Positions 9,020 through 19,631 of a DNA stretch of 64,000 nt are shown here, in pieces. Position 1 is the stretch's first letter. Every line of letters starts with the position of its first letter. A program made the position numbers and the translations under genes. This DNA comes from Prochlorococcus sp. AG-442-B03 (GTDB lineage Bacteria > Cyanobacteriota > Cyanobacteriia > PCC-6307 > Cyanobiaceae). Where the stretch lies: the NCBI GenBank assembly GCA_003212395.1, contig QCPU01000004.1, positions 1 to 64,000 of the forward strand. Reading direction: 5' to 3'. The notes under the pieces are model-generated. The model was given only the letters and a program-made list of their open reading frames with translations. It was not told the origin of the DNA and made no database searches.

Positions 9020-9385
9020 CTAGCTTTCAGCTTCATTACTGTCGCTTTCAGCTTTACTAATTTCATTTTCTTCATCTTTAGTTTTAGCTTTAGCAACTTT
9101 TTCCTTCTCTATCTTAGCCTTACCAATAGCGATAGAAGGTCTCTCTTTTTTTTCTAATAATCCACCTTTTTCCAATAAAGATCTTACAGCATCAGTTGGC
9201 TGAGCACCTTGATTAAGTCTTATTCTTAAAGCTTCTGTGTCAAGCCTAGTTTCTTTAGTTCTTGGATTATAAAAACCTACTTCTTGTAGAGGTCTACCAT
9301 CTCTTCTGGAAGTACTATTGCATGCAACAATTCTGAAACTTGCTTCTTTTTTCTTTCCAAAGCGCTTAAGGCGCAGTTTAATCAT
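9020..9385 (-). CDS. rpsP: 30S ribosomal protein bS16
   Basis: The protein has 121 residues. The N-terminal 80 are canonical bS16 ([20 protein letters not shown], then [20 protein letters not shown]). A Lys/Glu-rich tail (about 85-121) extends beyond the usual 80-90 residues, as in other cyanobacteria. It lies between ffh and phoH on the same strand; ffh-rpsP adjacency is a familiar bacterial arrangement. The gap to ffh is about 54 bases with no terminator, so co-transcription from ffh is likely. Confidence 0.96.
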   Translation of the reverse strand: MIKLRLKRFGKKKEASFRIVACNSTSRRDGRPLQEVGFYNPRTKETRLDTEALRIRLNQGAQPTDAVRSLLEKGGLLEKKERPSIAIGKAKIEKEKVAKAKTKDEENEISKAESDSNEAES

Positions 9386-9439
9386 GTCAAATCAGCTCAT
9401 TGTTAATAATAATATCATTTAAAGGTAAAAATTTAGAAA

Positions 9440-10873
9440 TTATAAATCAGCAAACCCTTTTTTCTTTTTATTATTTTTTTGTTTTTTCATTGGTTTATTA
9501 CCACTTATTCCTGGCATTCCTCCCATTCCTGGCATTCCTCCCATTCCTGGCATTCCTCCCATTCCTGGCATTCCTCCATTGGACATTTGTTTCATGAAGC
9601 CTCTCATTCTTTGAAAATCAGCTAATACTTTATCTACATCTTTTGCTTCATAACCACTACCCCGAGCAATTCTTTGTCTTCTGGAGGGCTGAGCGGCAAG
9701 AACCTCAGGTTTTTGTTTCTCTTCTAGAGTCATTGAAGAAATCATTGATTCTATTTTCTTAAGTTGATCTTCTCCATCTTTTATCATCCCATCATCGATT
9801 TTATTCATTCCAGGAATCAATTTAATCAATCCTCCAAGTGATCCCATCCTTTTAATTAATCTCATCTGCTTTACAAAATCATTAAAATCGAAAGTCGCTT
9901 CTTGAAGTTTCTTTTGCATCGCTTCTGCATCAGCAAGTTCAACTTCTTTTTGGGCCTTTTCAACAAGTGTCAATACATCACCCATTCCCAGAATTCTGCT
10001 TGCCATTCTTTCTGGATGAAATGGTTGCAATGCCTCTATTTTTTCACCTACACCGATAAATTTGATTGGTTTACCACTTATTTTTTTTATTGATAAAGCA
10101 GCCCCTCCTCTTGAGTCTCCATCCAACTTAGTTAATATCGCTCCTGTAATTCCTACTTTTTCATGAAATGACTTTGTCAAATCAGCAGCTTCTTGCCCAA
10201 TCATTGAATCAACAACAAGTAAAACCTCATCGGGATTAGAAACTTCTTTTATTCTAACCATTTCACTCATCATAGAATCATCAATTTGCAATCTTCCTGC
10301 AGTGTCAATAATTATCGAATTAAAATCATTTTCACTAGCAAAACTCAATGCGTCCTTTGCTATCTCTTCTGGTTTGCTATTTTTTTCTTTAGCTGAAAAA
10401 ACTTCCAAGTCATATTGACTTCCCAATGTTTTAAGCTGCTCTACAGCTGCTGGGCGATAAATATCTGCTGCAACCAAAAGGACTTTTTTATCTTTTTCCT
10501 TCAGATAAAGGCCTAATTTTCCAGTAGCAGTTGTTTTACCCGCTCCCTGAAGTCCTGCCATTAAAATAACTGTAGGACTATTTTCATTTTCGTTTAATGG
10601 AGAATTTTCATTCCCCATAATGTTAATCAATTCTTTATTTACAACTTCTATGAATTTTTGACCTGGGTTTACACCCCTAACTACTTCTTCTCCGATAGCT
10701 TTATCTTTTACATCTGATATAAAATCTTTGACTACAGACAAACTAACATCTGCATCAAGAAGTGCTCTTTTAACCTCCTTCAAGGCATCATTAATATTAT
10801 TTTCACTTATTTTTGCTTCGCCTCTTAAACCCTTTACTGCGTCTTCAAAGCGTGACGAGAGTTCATCAAACAT
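9440..10873 (-). CDS. ffh: signal recognition particle protein Ffh
   Basis: Ffh binds signal sequences and the 4.5S RNA and delivers ribosomes to FtsY at the membrane. The 477 residues contain the N domain (1-85), the GTPase G domain with GLQGAGKTTATGKL near 110, DTAGRLQ and TKLDGDSRGG, and the Met-rich M domain (about 300-430). The C terminus ends in a repeated GMPGMGG tract and a Lys-rich tail. The matching SRP RNA gene is also in this window at about 37.5 kb. Confidence 0.97.
   Translation of the reverse strand: MFDELSSRFEDAVKGLRGEAKISENNINDALKEVKRALLDADVSLSVVKDFISDVKDKAIGEEVVRGVNPGQKFIEVVNKELINIMGNENSPLNENENSPTVILMAGLQGAGKTTATGKLGLYLKEKDKKVLLVAADIYRPAAVEQLKTLGSQYDLEVFSAKEKNSKPEEIAKDALSFASENDFNSIIIDTAGRLQIDDSMMSEMVRIKEVSNPDEVLLVVDSMIGQEAADLTKSFHEKVGITGAILTKLDGDSRGGAALSIKKISGKPIKFIGVGEKIEALQPFHPERMASRILGMGDVLTLVEKAQKEVELADAEAMQKKLQEATFDFNDFVKQMRLIKRMGSLGGLIKLIPGMNKIDDGMIKDGEDQLKKIESMISSMTLEEKQKPEVLAAQPSRRQRIARGSGYEAKDVDKVLADFQRMRGFMKQMSNGGMPGMGGMPGMGGMPGMGGMPGISGNKPMKKQKNNKKKKGFADL
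9510..9580. repeat. 18-bp tandem repeat inside ffh
   Basis: The unit CCTGGCATTCCTCCCATT occurs at 9510, 9528 and 9546 as exact copies, with a fourth slightly shortened copy from 9564. It stays in frame and encodes the repeating MPGMGG hexapeptide at the C terminus of Ffh. A perfect coding repeat like this is prone to slipped-strand length change. Confidence 0.9.
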
Positions 10874-10920
10874 TATTAAAAAGTAATTTTATTTATTATA
10901 GATGATCTTGAAGTTTGTAA

Positions 10921-13026
10921 TTACAAGCCACTCACAAAATCAATCATTTTCCATGATTTATTTGAAAAACCCAAAATGTATTTAACTTTCAGGGGAGTTA
11001 ATGATGTTTCATTAACAAGTTCTCCAGAATTCTTTAATATTCTCTCAAGATAATTTAATTCAACTAAAACAACTATCCGAGATGAATTTTGCGATTCCAA
11101 ATCAATCTTGAGTATTTTGGAATTAATTTCTTTATAAATTCCCTTCTTGATATCATTCTGTCTTTCTTGGATTGTTCGATCAATCAGACCTTTACTAACA
11201 ATCTTAGAAATATTTATTTCACTCTTTCCCATTAAGTAATTACTTTTACTTTGAAGCCATTCATTAATTAAATTCCTTATATCTTCTAAAGAAGGTGAAG
11301 GTGTATTAAGTTCTTTGAAATCATAGGAAATAATTGAAGTAGATTTCTCAGGAATAGGATTCAATTTGCTTGAAGGATTTTTTTGTATTTCTTGAGTATT
11401 ATCTTTCTCACTAAGCTTTTGATTTTTATCTATAACAACTAAAGGCTTTTCAGCAAAAGCTTCGTCTTGAACTGATTTTTTTAAATTATTTCTTAAAAAT
11501 CCAATCCCAATACCAAATGCAAATAAGATCAAAAACGCATAAATATAAATTAGATAAGGTGACCGATTAATAATCTCTTTATCTTTCAAAAATTCCCCAA
11601 AACTAAACTTTAATTCGGCAATTGTTTCAATTAAAAAATTATAAAATTCTATAGGTTTTTTCTTAAAGGATAACTCATTTAATTCGTTTTCTTTGATCTC
11701 AACCTTTTCATAATCTTGTTTTATGCCACCAGGCCAAGGTAATCTTCTTTCCTCAATATTGCCTAATAAATTATCAAAATCTCCAGTCCTTTGTGAGGAA
11801 GATTCCTTCTCAATTTGTTGATTCTGAAAATTTGATCTTATTGCAATTTTATTTGATTTCTTTTCTAATTGTTCAATAAATTCTTGAATTTCTCTATCTT
11901 CAAACCAAGAATCTAAATCTACCTCTTTTGATTCAATATCTCTATACCCAACTAAAACATCATTCTCTAACCAATTTTTACAGAAAATACATATTGCTTC
12001 TAACTTATTTCCAGGATAATTATTGAGCCAATCTCGTAAATTTTCATCAGAACTACTTGAAAACCTTGCAGATGCCTCGTTAATATCAGCTAAGAGTAAG
12101 TCTAAACAACCTACTAAAGGCATTGAATCAAGACCGGACAAATTTAGTTTCTTTAAAATTCTCCTCGCTTCAAATAATTTTTCCGGCTTTCTTCTAGAGA
12201 AACCAATTGCTGTCAAGGATAGAAAAGCTAAAAATCCTGCTTCTATTGATCCTCTTTTTTGTAATTCAAGAAACAAATCAATCTGTTCTTGCACTGTCAA
12301 AAATGGTTTAATTTGTTGAAAAAAAGCTTCAAACTCTTGCTGATTTAAATAATTTTTATATTCAGATTTGTTATTACCTTCCAAACCACCTCTTTTAATT
12401 ATTAAAGTTTCCAGCATATTTAAGCCTTTTTTATGAGACTCTTGATCATTTAGATCCCTACTAAGTAGATCAAGAATTCTGTAAGGAAGTAGAGCAACCA
12501 AGTCTTCTTCAAGCTCTTTTCTTATGTTTCCAAGCTTTCCCATTCTTTGTAAAAGTTGTATACCTTCATATAAAAATTCTGCCGCGTTCGAATATGATCT
12601 AAGCTGTTGTTCTTGAATTGCAGAATCTCTAGCTGTTAAAGCAGCCAATAATGTTAAATCAGCTTCTCTACTACTTCCTAAAGCTGGAGTTTGTGGGGGC
12701 TGCAATGCTTTTCTCGTGATTTTAAAAGCTTCTTTTGATAAACCCGATTCCCAAAGAAGTATTAATCCTGCAACTTCTCTATTTGAGGAAAACTCCAATC
12801 CAGATTTGCCATTTAATAACAAATTTTCGTACTCTCTTTTGCTTTCTGGATCTGTAAGCAGATCTGCAGTTAGCCGAAGCAACTCAGATCTTTGGGTTAA
12901 AACTTCATAAGTAAAACCATCATCGGGTGTTTTATCTAAACGCAATTGAAAAGCCCTTAATATTTCCTCAGAAGTTGCAGAGGGGCTTACGCCAATTAAA
13001 CGAAAATGGTCTAAAGGAAGTTCCAA
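10921..13026 (-). CDS. ftn2: cell division protein Ftn2/ZipN (ARC6-like)
   Basis: This is the cyanobacterial-plastid division factor that anchors FtsZ to the inner membrane. The 701 residues begin with a degenerate J-like domain (LDHFRLIGVSPSATSEEILR, then TPDDGFTYEVL), followed by a long helical cytosolic region to about 480. One transmembrane helix lies at about 488-510 (YLIYIYAFLILFAFGIGIGF). The C-terminal ARC6 IMS-type domain (about 585-701, DLESQNSSRIVVLVELNYLE and SWKMIDF) faces the periplasm. The length is typical. A 47-base gap follows to the ffh start, so co-transcription is possible. Confidence 0.88.
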   Translation of the reverse strand: MELPLDHFRLIGVSPSATSEEILRAFQLRLDKTPDDGFTYEVLTQRSELLRLTADLLTDPESKREYENLLLNGKSGLEFSSNREVAGLILLWESGLSKEAFKITRKALQPPQTPALGSSREADLTLLAALTARDSAIQEQQLRSYSNAAEFLYEGIQLLQRMGKLGNIRKELEEDLVALLPYRILDLLSRDLNDQESHKKGLNMLETLIIKRGGLEGNNKSEYKNYLNQQEFEAFFQQIKPFLTVQEQIDLFLELQKRGSIEAGFLAFLSLTAIGFSRRKPEKLFEARRILKKLNLSGLDSMPLVGCLDLLLADINEASARFSSSSDENLRDWLNNYPGNKLEAICIFCKNWLENDVLVGYRDIESKEVDLDSWFEDREIQEFIEQLEKKSNKIAIRSNFQNQQIEKESSSQRTGDFDNLLGNIEERRLPWPGGIKQDYEKVEIKENELNELSFKKKPIEFYNFLIETIAELKFSFGEFLKDKEIINRSPYLIYIYAFLILFAFGIGIGFLRNNLKKSVQDEAFAEKPLVVIDKNQKLSEKDNTQEIQKNPSSKLNPIPEKSTSIISYDFKELNTPSPSLEDIRNLINEWLQSKSNYLMGKSEINISKIVSKGLIDRTIQERQNDIKKGIYKEINSKILKIDLESQNSSRIVVLVELNYLERILKNSGELVNETSLTPLKVKYILGFSNKSWKMIDFVSGL

Positions 13027-13139
13027 ACAAATATCCTATTAAAAATTCTTAGACAAATTTTATCAAGTTAATTTTTTTTTTCACAAGGTCTTACAGAGTT
13101 TTTAAAAAAAATCATGAAAATTACCCTTCACAGCTTAGA

Positions 13140-14213
13140 ATGTTAACAAATCAAAACTTCGTTAAGGTATTTTTCTTGGAAACACACGTAGAGAGAATCT
13201 CAAATCTTCAAGACATAAAAAAAGCCGAGTTAGATCGAGAAACAGGATTATTTCTTTATGAAGACATGATGCTTGGTCGAAGGTTCGAAGATAAGTGTGC
13301 AGAAATGTATTACAGGGGGAAAATGTTTGGTTTCGTTCATTTATATAACGGTCAAGAGGCTATAAGCACAGGAGTAATTGGAGCCATGAGAAAGAAACAT
13401 GATTGGTTTTGTAGTACCTATCGTGATCATGTTCATGCGCTAAGTGCTGGTGTTCCCTCATTTGAAGTAATGAGTGAACTTTTTGGTAAAGCTACAGGTT
13501 GTAGCAAAGGCCGAGGTGGTTCAATGCACTTATTTTCAAGAGAGCATCATTTACTCGGTGGATACGCATTTATTGGAGAGGGAATTCCAGTTGCTTTAGG
13601 GGCAGCCTTTTCAAGCAAATACAAAAAGGAAGTTGCTGGAAATAATAGTAGTGATTCAGTAACTGCAGCATTCTTTGGGGATGGGACTTGCAATAATGGC
13701 CAGTTTTTTGAATGTTTAAACATGGCCCAATTATGGAAATTACCCATAATTTTTGTCGTTGAAAATAATAAATGGGCTATTGGCATGGCTCACGATAGAG
13801 CTACTAGCAATCCTGAAATCTGGAGAAAAGCATCTGCTTTTGGGATGCATGGCGAGGAAGTTGATGGAATGGATGTATTAGCAGTGAGAGGTGCCGCACA
13901 AAGAGCAATTGAGCGAGCTAGAGCAGGGGAAGGTCCCACACTCTTAGAATGCTTAACTTATAGGTTTAGAGGACATTCTCTTGCGGACCCAGATGAATTA
14001 AGATCTGAAAAAGAGAAGGAATTTTGGGTAAAAAGAGATCCCATTAAGAAATTAGCCCAAGAAATAGTTGATGGTAAATTCGCAACAGAAGAAGAATTAA
14101 AAATTATTGAAAAGAAAATTGACGCGGAGATAACGGAATCAGTTAAAAATGCTATTGAAGCTCCTGAACCTCCTTCAAAAGAATTAACTAAATATATTTG
14201 GGCAGAGGATTAG
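13140..14213 (+). CDS. pdhA: pyruvate dehydrogenase E1 component alpha subunit
   Basis: The E1 alpha subunit decarboxylates pyruvate with thiamine diphosphate, feeding acetyl-CoA synthesis. The thiamine-diphosphate motif runs from [15 protein letters not shown] to [26 protein letters not shown] and [10 protein letters not shown] are also present. ATG at 13140 gives 357 residues, but the first 12 ([12 protein letters not shown]) look unlike the family. TTG at 13176, with AAGG about 8 bases upstream, would give 345 residues starting [11 protein letters not shown] and is a serious alternative. Its stop is one base from the stop of the convergent sigma factor gene. lpdA (E3) is about 9 kb away. 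Confidence 0.95.
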   Translation: MLTNQNFVKVFFLETHVERISNLQDIKKAELDRETGLFLYEDMMLGRRFEDKCAEMYYRGKMFGFVHLYNGQEAISTGVIGAMRKKHDWFCSTYRDHVHALSAGVPSFEVMSELFGKATGCSKGRGGSMHLFSREHHLLGGYAFIGEGIPVALGAAFSSKYKKEVAGNNSSDSVTAAFFGDGTCNNGQFFECLNMAQLWKLPIIFVVENNKWAIGMAHDRATSNPEIWRKASAFGMHGEEVDGMDVLAVRGAAQRAIERARAGEGPTLLECLTYRFRGHSLADPDELRSEKEKEFWVKRDPIKKLAQEIVDGKFATEEELKIIEKKIDAEITESVKNAIEAPEPPSKELTKYIWAED

Positions 14214-14214
14214 A

Positions 14215-15156
14215 TTAAATACCGCTAGGTAATTTTCTAGTTAAATTTCTTAATTTTCTTAGTGCCTTAAGTTCAACTTGTCTCACTCTTTCTCTAGAAA
14301 CTTCTAACAATCTTCCGATTTCCGCGAGCGTATGTCTCTCATTTGCATCAAGTCCAAACCTTAATTTGAGAACATGTTGCTCTTGCTCGCTTAAATGACT
14401 TAACCACTTTCCAAGTTGCTCTTGATGCATTTTCTGTTCAACTTGATCTAAAGGCTCTTCATTATTGCTATCTGCAATTAAATCACCTAAAAAGCTCCTG
14501 CCATCATCACCATTTACTGGAGCATCTAAACTACTTGTCGATAAAGCTTGTCTCAAAACAGAATCCAATTCTTCCACATCAATTTCCATCGCCTCTGCAA
14601 TTTCGATTCTGCTTGGCATAGCTCCAAGCTTATGAGCCAAATCTCTACTAACTTTTCTAATAGAAGCTAACCTTTCACTTAAATGAACAGGTAAACGGAT
14701 AGTTCTTGATTGACAAGCAATTGCTCTAGTCATACTCTGTCTAATCCACCAAAAAGCATAAGTAGAAAACTTATATCCCCTAGTCGGATCAAATTTTTCA
14801 ACAGCTCTCTCCAACCCAAGAGAACCTTCTTGAACTAAATCAAGAAGTTCTAGTCCTTTACCTTGATATTTTTTTGCCACACTGACAACTAATCTTAAAT
14901 TAGCTTTCATCATTCTATCTTTAGCTCTTCGACCAATTTTTATTGTTCTTTTTTGCTGAGTTGTAAATTCGTTAATCTTTTCATTTAACTGACCATCTTC
15001 TGTAAGAATCATCATTTTCTGAACTTGATTACCCAATTCAATCTCTTCGGCTGGGGTTAGTAAAGGGACTCTACCGATGTTCTGCAAATACCAACTTATT
15101 GGATCATTACTTCTTCTTTTAGGTTGTTCAGATTGAGTTGGTAATGATGAAACCAT
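14215..15156 (-). CDS. RpoD-like group 2 sigma-70 factor
   Basis: The 313 residues lack the large region 1.1 of the primary sigma factor. Region 1.2 (DPISWYLQNIGRVPLLTPAE) is at about 18-37, region 2 with FDPTRGYKFSTYAFWWIRQ is at about 120-140, region 3 follows, and region 4 (HTLAEIGRLLEVSRERVRQV) is near the end. This layout is typical of cyanobacterial group 2 sigma factors, which reprogram transcription in response to light, nutrients or growth phase. The exact paralogue cannot be assigned. About 140 AT-rich bases precede it. Its 3' end faces pdhA with a one-base gap. Confidence 0.92.
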   Translation of the reverse strand: MVSSLPTQSEQPKRRSNDPISWYLQNIGRVPLLTPAEEIELGNQVQKMMILTEDGQLNEKINEFTTQQKRTIKIGRRAKDRMMKANLRLVVSVAKKYQGKGLELLDLVQEGSLGLERAVEKFDPTRGYKFSTYAFWWIRQSMTRAIACQSRTIRLPVHLSERLASIRKVSRDLAHKLGAMPSRIEIAEAMEIDVEELDSVLRQALSTSSLDAPVNGDDGRSFLGDLIADSNNEEPLDQVEQKMHQEQLGKWLSHLSEQEQHVLKLRFGLDANERHTLAEIGRLLEVSRERVRQVELKALRKLRNLTRKLPSGI

Positions 15157-15296
15157 TGTTTTGACCTAATAAGGTATTAAAACTCTCCTACACTTTTCGA
15201 AAATTGGCGAAATATTTAATGCGCGCTTCAGATTTCAAGTAATATTTGTATAGTTATGTGTTTAAAACTATAAATAACTCTCTTAAATTGTTTCTT

Positions 15297-16862
15297 TCAA
15301 GATATTTGTCTCATTTTTTTATTTCTCATTAATGCTGACAATTCATCACCAATAGCAGAAGAATTTGACCCTTTTTTGCATTTTGATGCAGCAAATGAAT
15401 GCAAAAGTACGTATTTAGCAAAAAAATCTGTTGATATATTTCTACAAAAGGTTAAATCAATCGCAGAACTGCCAGCTATAAATCCAGATAACAGATCACC
15501 TAGCCCTGCTCGAGCTGTCTGAGAATCGGTTCCAAAAAGTTGCCATACTTTTTTATTATCAGCAACTATGCTGTTAGCTCCCTTTAGTAAAATGCTAATG
15601 TTAAATTTTTTTGCTGCATCAAGAGCTAACCCTACATTGTTCTCAGATTTTATATCGGGGAATAACCTTCGAAATTCTTTACTATGTGGTGTAATCCATG
15701 TTTTAAATTTTCTCTCTAAAAAGAAATTTGACCCTAACTTAGATTCCGAAATCCTATTAAGTGCATCTGCATCCAAGATCAATAATCCTTCAAAAGCAAT
15801 AAGGTAGTTTTTTGATTTTTGCCAATCATCATTATCGATACCAATTCCTGGACCTATTAGTAATGAATCATATGCAGATAAATCAATATTCTTTAATACA
15901 CTGAATAAGGATGCATTACCATTATGATTACATTTCATAGTTCCCCTTAAAACTATTTCAGGGGCTACTTGCCAAACAGATTCAGCAACTAAATTGGGGA
16001 GGACCGCAGAGATAAAGCCTGCTCCACTTGATATGGCTCCTTTCAATGTTAAGTATGCAGCGCCGGGATATTTCTCACTTCCAGCTACTAACAATGTTCT
16101 ACCTCTTTTGTATTTGTTAGAATTCTTCGGCAAAGAAGGTAAATCAATATTTTTTAAATCTTTGTAAGTAACCTTAAAAATCTTTTTATCAACTTTGGAC
16201 AGCTTATTAATAGGCACCCCAACATCTATATGATGCAATTCTCCAATAAAAGGTAATGCAGAATCTTGGATTAACCCAATCTTATGAAGACCAATTGCCA
16301 AGGTATAGTTTGCCTTTACTGCGTTATCTAAAAAAGGCTCTCCTTTATCAGGACATAATCCTGTTGGAATATCAATACTTATTACCTTGCCATATTTGTT
16401 ATGAAATTTTTGATGAAATAGTTTTATTAATTTATTATCAACTTTTCTTGTTTGATTATTACCAAAAACTGCATCAATCCAAAGCTCTTTCCCGCTTGCA
16501 TCAGGGGGCTCTAGTAATTTTGTGACACCAATAGATGTAAGATAATTAAGGTTGTTATTTGTTAATGTTTTTTTTATCGGGAATGGACACCATATCTGAA
16601 CATAAAAACCTTTCAAAAAAAGCTCCCTAGCTATTACTGCACCATCCCCGCCATTATGCCCAGGACCTATAAAAACAGTTATTCCATACTTGAGAAGAGG
16701 TTTCTTTTTTAAGAGCCATCTACTAATTTGGATACCAGCTTTTTCCATCAATGCTTCTTGTGGCATTCCATCAGAAAACATTTCTTTCTCTAATATCAAC
16801 ATTTGCTTTGAATCAACAATTAAATGTTCAGAGTCAATTGTTGGCCATACAATTTCGTTCAT
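15297..16862 (-). CDS. nnrD: bifunctional NAD(P)H-hydrate epimerase / dehydratase
   Basis: This repairs hydrated NAD(P)H. The 521 residues fuse an N-terminal YjeF-type epimerase domain (about 15-215: MPQEALMEKAG, FIGPGHNGGDGAVIARELF, SIDIPTGLCPD) to a C-terminal ribokinase-like dehydratase (about 230-515: RGRTLLVAGSEKYPGAAYLT, LLIGPGIG, TPHSKEFRRLFP, and the ATP/ADP site AGLGDLLSGFIAGS). Both halves appear intact. It is divergent from mnmA with 46 bases between the starts. Confidence 0.93.
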   Translation of the reverse strand: MNEIVWPTIDSEHLIVDSKQMLILEKEMFSDGMPQEALMEKAGIQISRWLLKKKPLLKYGITVFIGPGHNGGDGAVIARELFLKGFYVQIWCPFPIKKTLTNNNLNYLTSIGVTKLLEPPDASGKELWIDAVFGNNQTRKVDNKLIKLFHQKFHNKYGKVISIDIPTGLCPDKGEPFLDNAVKANYTLAIGLHKIGLIQDSALPFIGELHHIDVGVPINKLSKVDKKIFKVTYKDLKNIDLPSLPKNSNKYKRGRTLLVAGSEKYPGAAYLTLKGAISSGAGFISAVLPNLVAESVWQVAPEIVLRGTMKCNHNGNASLFSVLKNIDLSAYDSLLIGPGIGIDNDDWQKSKNYLIAFEGLLILDADALNRISESKLGSNFFLERKFKTWITPHSKEFRRLFPDIKSENNVGLALDAAKKFNISILLKGANSIVADNKKVWQLFGTDSQTARAGLGDLLSGFIAGSSAIDLTFCRNISTDFFAKYVLLHSFAASKCKKGSNSSAIGDELSALMRNKKMRQIS

Positions 16863-16908
16863 AATGAATACAAAGCAATTGAAGAACTGTTCAAAAATTT
16901 AAACTTCC

Positions 16909-18066
16909 ATGTTAAAGACACAAAAGGATAAAAAATTAGAGAACTTTTTTTCTTCTAATAATAAAACTAAAAAGAAGAAAAATATTATTGTAGGCCTTTC
17001 TGGTGGCGTAGATAGTTCCCTCTCAGCTGCTCTTCTTGTAGAAAGAGGCTGGAATGTTGAGGGACTAACTCTTTGGCTAATGAAAGGACAAGGCTCCTGT
17101 TGTTCTGAAGGATTAGTAGATGCAGCTGGCCTTTGTGAAGATTTGGGAATTAATCATAAAATAATAGACTCAAGAGAAATTTTCGAAAGAGAGGTAATTA
17201 AAAAAACTACTGAAAGCTATGAGAAAGGGTTCACTCCACTGCCATGTTCGATGTGCAACAAGAATGTGAAGTTTGAAGAGATGCTTAATTACGCAATAAA
17301 CAAAAAAGACTTTACTCATATTGCGACAGGACATTACGCAAGGATAAAAAAATCATCTTATGCTGAATCACTTAATTGCAAAAGCTTTGTATTTAATGAC
17401 TTCCTTCTTCTTAGAGGTGCTGACGAAAACAAAGACCAAAGTTATTTTCTTTATTCTCTTTCACAAGAAGTACTAAGCAGATTAGAATTTCCTCTTGGTG
17501 AAATGAAAAAAGAAGAGACAAGAAAGGAAGCCCTGAGATTAGGCCTTAGAACTGCTCAAAAACCAGAAAGTCAAGATTTATGTTTAGTTGAGCATTATGG
17601 ATCAATGCAGAGATTTATCGACAAACACATTGAACCTAAAGAAGGAGAAATTGTTCATGTAAATGGGAAAGTACTTGGAACGCACAATGGTATTCAGCAC
17701 TTTACAGTAGGTCAAAGAAAAGGTTTGGGCATTGCTTGGCCTGCACCATTATTTGTAAAAAGTTTAGACAGGGCAAAAAACATAGTTTATGTAGCAGATA
17801 AAAGTGATTTATTTAATAGTGAAGCAATAATTAGTAAGGTTAACTGGGTTTCAATAGCAGAACCTAAACAAGAGATAGAAGTAGAAGCACAAATCAGATA
17901 TAGAAGTCATCCAGTAAAAGGAACTTTAATACCTTTGAAAAATTTAGATAATCCAACTACAACATTTAAATTAATTTTTGAAGAGAGTCAAAGTTCGGTA
18001 ACACCCGGGCAAGCTGCAGTTTTTTATAAAGGAGAAATTTTATTAGGTGGCGGATTAATTAATTAA
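16909..18066 (+). CDS. mnmA: tRNA-specific 2-thiouridylase MnmA
   Basis: MnmA thiolates U34 of tRNAs for Lys, Glu and Gln. The 385 residues begin with a Lys-rich leader of about 24 residues. The PP-loop SGGVDS is at 31-36. The catalytic cysteine is C116 in the LPCSMCNK segment, paired with C225 in [11 protein letters not shown]. The C-terminal beta-barrel ([15 protein letters not shown] onward) is present. The last 8 bases overlap the 3' end of the convergent lnt gene. Confidence 0.96.
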   Translation: MLKTQKDKKLENFFSSNNKTKKKKNIIVGLSGGVDSSLSAALLVERGWNVEGLTLWLMKGQGSCCSEGLVDAAGLCEDLGINHKIIDSREIFEREVIKKTTESYEKGFTPLPCSMCNKNVKFEEMLNYAINKKDFTHIATGHYARIKKSSYAESLNCKSFVFNDFLLLRGADENKDQSYFLYSLSQEVLSRLEFPLGEMKKEETRKEALRLGLRTAQKPESQDLCLVEHYGSMQRFIDKHIEPKEGEIVHVNGKVLGTHNGIQHFTVGQRKGLGIAWPAPLFVKSLDRAKNIVYVADKSDLFNSEAIISKVNWVSIAEPKQEIEVEAQIRYRSHPVKGTLIPLKNLDNPTTTFKLIFEESQSSVTPGQAAVFYKGEILLGGGLIN

Positions 18067-19546
18067 TTTTCCAAAAGAAATTTAATCCCATAAAAAATAT
18101 AAACAATAACAAAATAGGTTTGTCTCCAAATTTTGTATAGAAGGTCACGTCGGATGAAAAATTAGGGAAAACTACTTTATTTTGCTCCACATTTAAATCT
18201 AGAAGTTGAATTATTTTCCCATCATCTTTAATTAAACCCGAAGGACCAGTGTTTGATACAAGTAGATTATCTTTTTTATTTTCAATACTTCTCAATCTTG
18301 CCAAAGAAAGGAATTGATTATAAAGCTTAGTTGGATAGGGATCTAAATTTGCTGCAGTTATTATTAGTTTTGCACCGCTATTAATAGCCTTTCTTATTTT
18401 CAATCCATCACTAATTTCATAACAAATAGCCACTGCTAGAGGTTGTGTAAATTTAGGATCAAAAAATCTTGAATCAGAGCCTGGTTGAATTCCTCCTACT
18501 GCAGATAATCCTTTTGAAAAACTATCTAGAAATCTAGGTATTTTTTCACCTAATGGAACAAGTCTATTTTTATCTATAAATGAAGTAAAAGATTTATCTC
18601 CAATTTGAAATCCGAGTAAAGAACTTCTTAACTCATTATTAGAATTTCTGAAACCTCCTGCCAAGGTATTCACCTTAAAGCCCTTAGATAAATAGAAATT
18701 ATTATATAGAGTCCCTTCAGGAGCAACGAGAAGTTTTACTTGATTGGCTAAAGCATATTCTTGAGCAATAGATTGTTTTTCTTTAATAAATTCATCAACT
18801 ATTTTTAATTTTTCTCTTGTTGGTATATTTGTTTGCCAAATAGCCACAGGATATTCATAATTTCTTTTAACTGGAGTTGTTAAACCCCCAAATAGATGTA
18901 AAAAGAAAATAATAAAAAGTCCGAAAATAAATATTTTTTTAAAATGAAGTTTTCTTCTCCATCTACCGTGACAAAAAAATATACAAAATCCAATCAATAT
19001 TTGTAATACGCATAAACCACTTGCTCCAATCCATCTTGCCAAACCAGCAAGATAAATATCACCTGGGACAAGACTCTCGCCTAAACCTATCCAAAAAAAA
19101 GGTGTTTGAGAAAGTATCAATTCACCAATCCCCCAAGTCAAAGATAAAAAAAATACTTTTACGGTTAAAGGTAATATTTTCATTTTAAAAATATCCTCTT
19201 TCCACAGAAGAATTTCAACTAACAAACCCCATAAATAAACTAATAACCCACCCAGAAAAGCACAAAATAATAATATTGAAATGGTGATTATTAAACTTGC
19301 AAGCCATGAAAAACCCAGCCATGTTAATGGATGAAGATCATAAAGCCAAGAATGACTTATCAAGATAAAGAAAAAACCCCAACAAAAATTTGATATCCTT
19401 CTTCCACTTCCCTTCCATAAAATAAATAATGATATCGGCATAAAAATTAGCCAAAAATTGGTTGCAACAGAAATTCCTCCTAGGATGCCACCTAAACATG
19501 GGTAAAAATATTGTTTTAAACTTTTAACTTGAGTTGGAATTAACAA
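18059..19546 (-). CDS. lnt: apolipoprotein N-acyltransferase
   Basis: Lnt adds the third acyl chain to lipoproteins in the inner membrane. The 495 residues have about six N-terminal transmembrane helices (to about residue 220), then a periplasmic nitrilase-like domain with the full catalytic triad: E277 (VAPEGTLYN), K335 (PLGEKIPRF) and C375 (AICYEIS). A final helix lies at about 475-493. The start codon is TTG at 19546; no upstream ATG in frame gives a better N terminus. It is divergent from the FKBP gene. Confidence 0.92.
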   Translation of the reverse strand: MLIPTQVKSLKQYFYPCLGGILGGISVATNFWLIFMPISLFILWKGSGRRISNFCWGFFFILISHSWLYDLHPLTWLGFSWLASLIITISILLFCAFLGGLLVYLWGLLVEILLWKEDIFKMKILPLTVKVFFLSLTWGIGELILSQTPFFWIGLGESLVPGDIYLAGLARWIGASGLCVLQILIGFCIFFCHGRWRRKLHFKKIFIFGLFIIFFLHLFGGLTTPVKRNYEYPVAIWQTNIPTREKLKIVDEFIKEKQSIAQEYALANQVKLLVAPEGTLYNNFYLSKGFKVNTLAGGFRNSNNELRSSLLGFQIGDKSFTSFIDKNRLVPLGEKIPRFLDSFSKGLSAVGGIQPGSDSRFFDPKFTQPLAVAICYEISDGLKIRKAINSGAKLIITAANLDPYPTKLYNQFLSLARLRSIENKKDNLLVSNTGPSGLIKDDGKIIQLLDLNVEQNKVVFPNFSSDVTFYTKFGDKPILLLFIFFMGLNFFWKIN

Positions 19547-19631
19547 TCTAAAATTTCAAATTAAATTTAAAATCATCCATTTATTGTACCTTTATTCTGT
19601 AGTATTGGAATTAGTAACTTTCAAAATTTAA

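Noticed and set aside
9400-9597. Plus-strand open frame with repeated FLPFLAFL residues
   Set aside because: It is the complement of the ffh 18-bp repeat; the minus-strand Ffh coding sequence fully explains it.
15248-15275. TATAGTT/AACTATA inverted repeat upstream of the sigma factor gene
   Set aside because: A seven-base AT-only repeat with a 10-base loop is expected by chance at this base composition.
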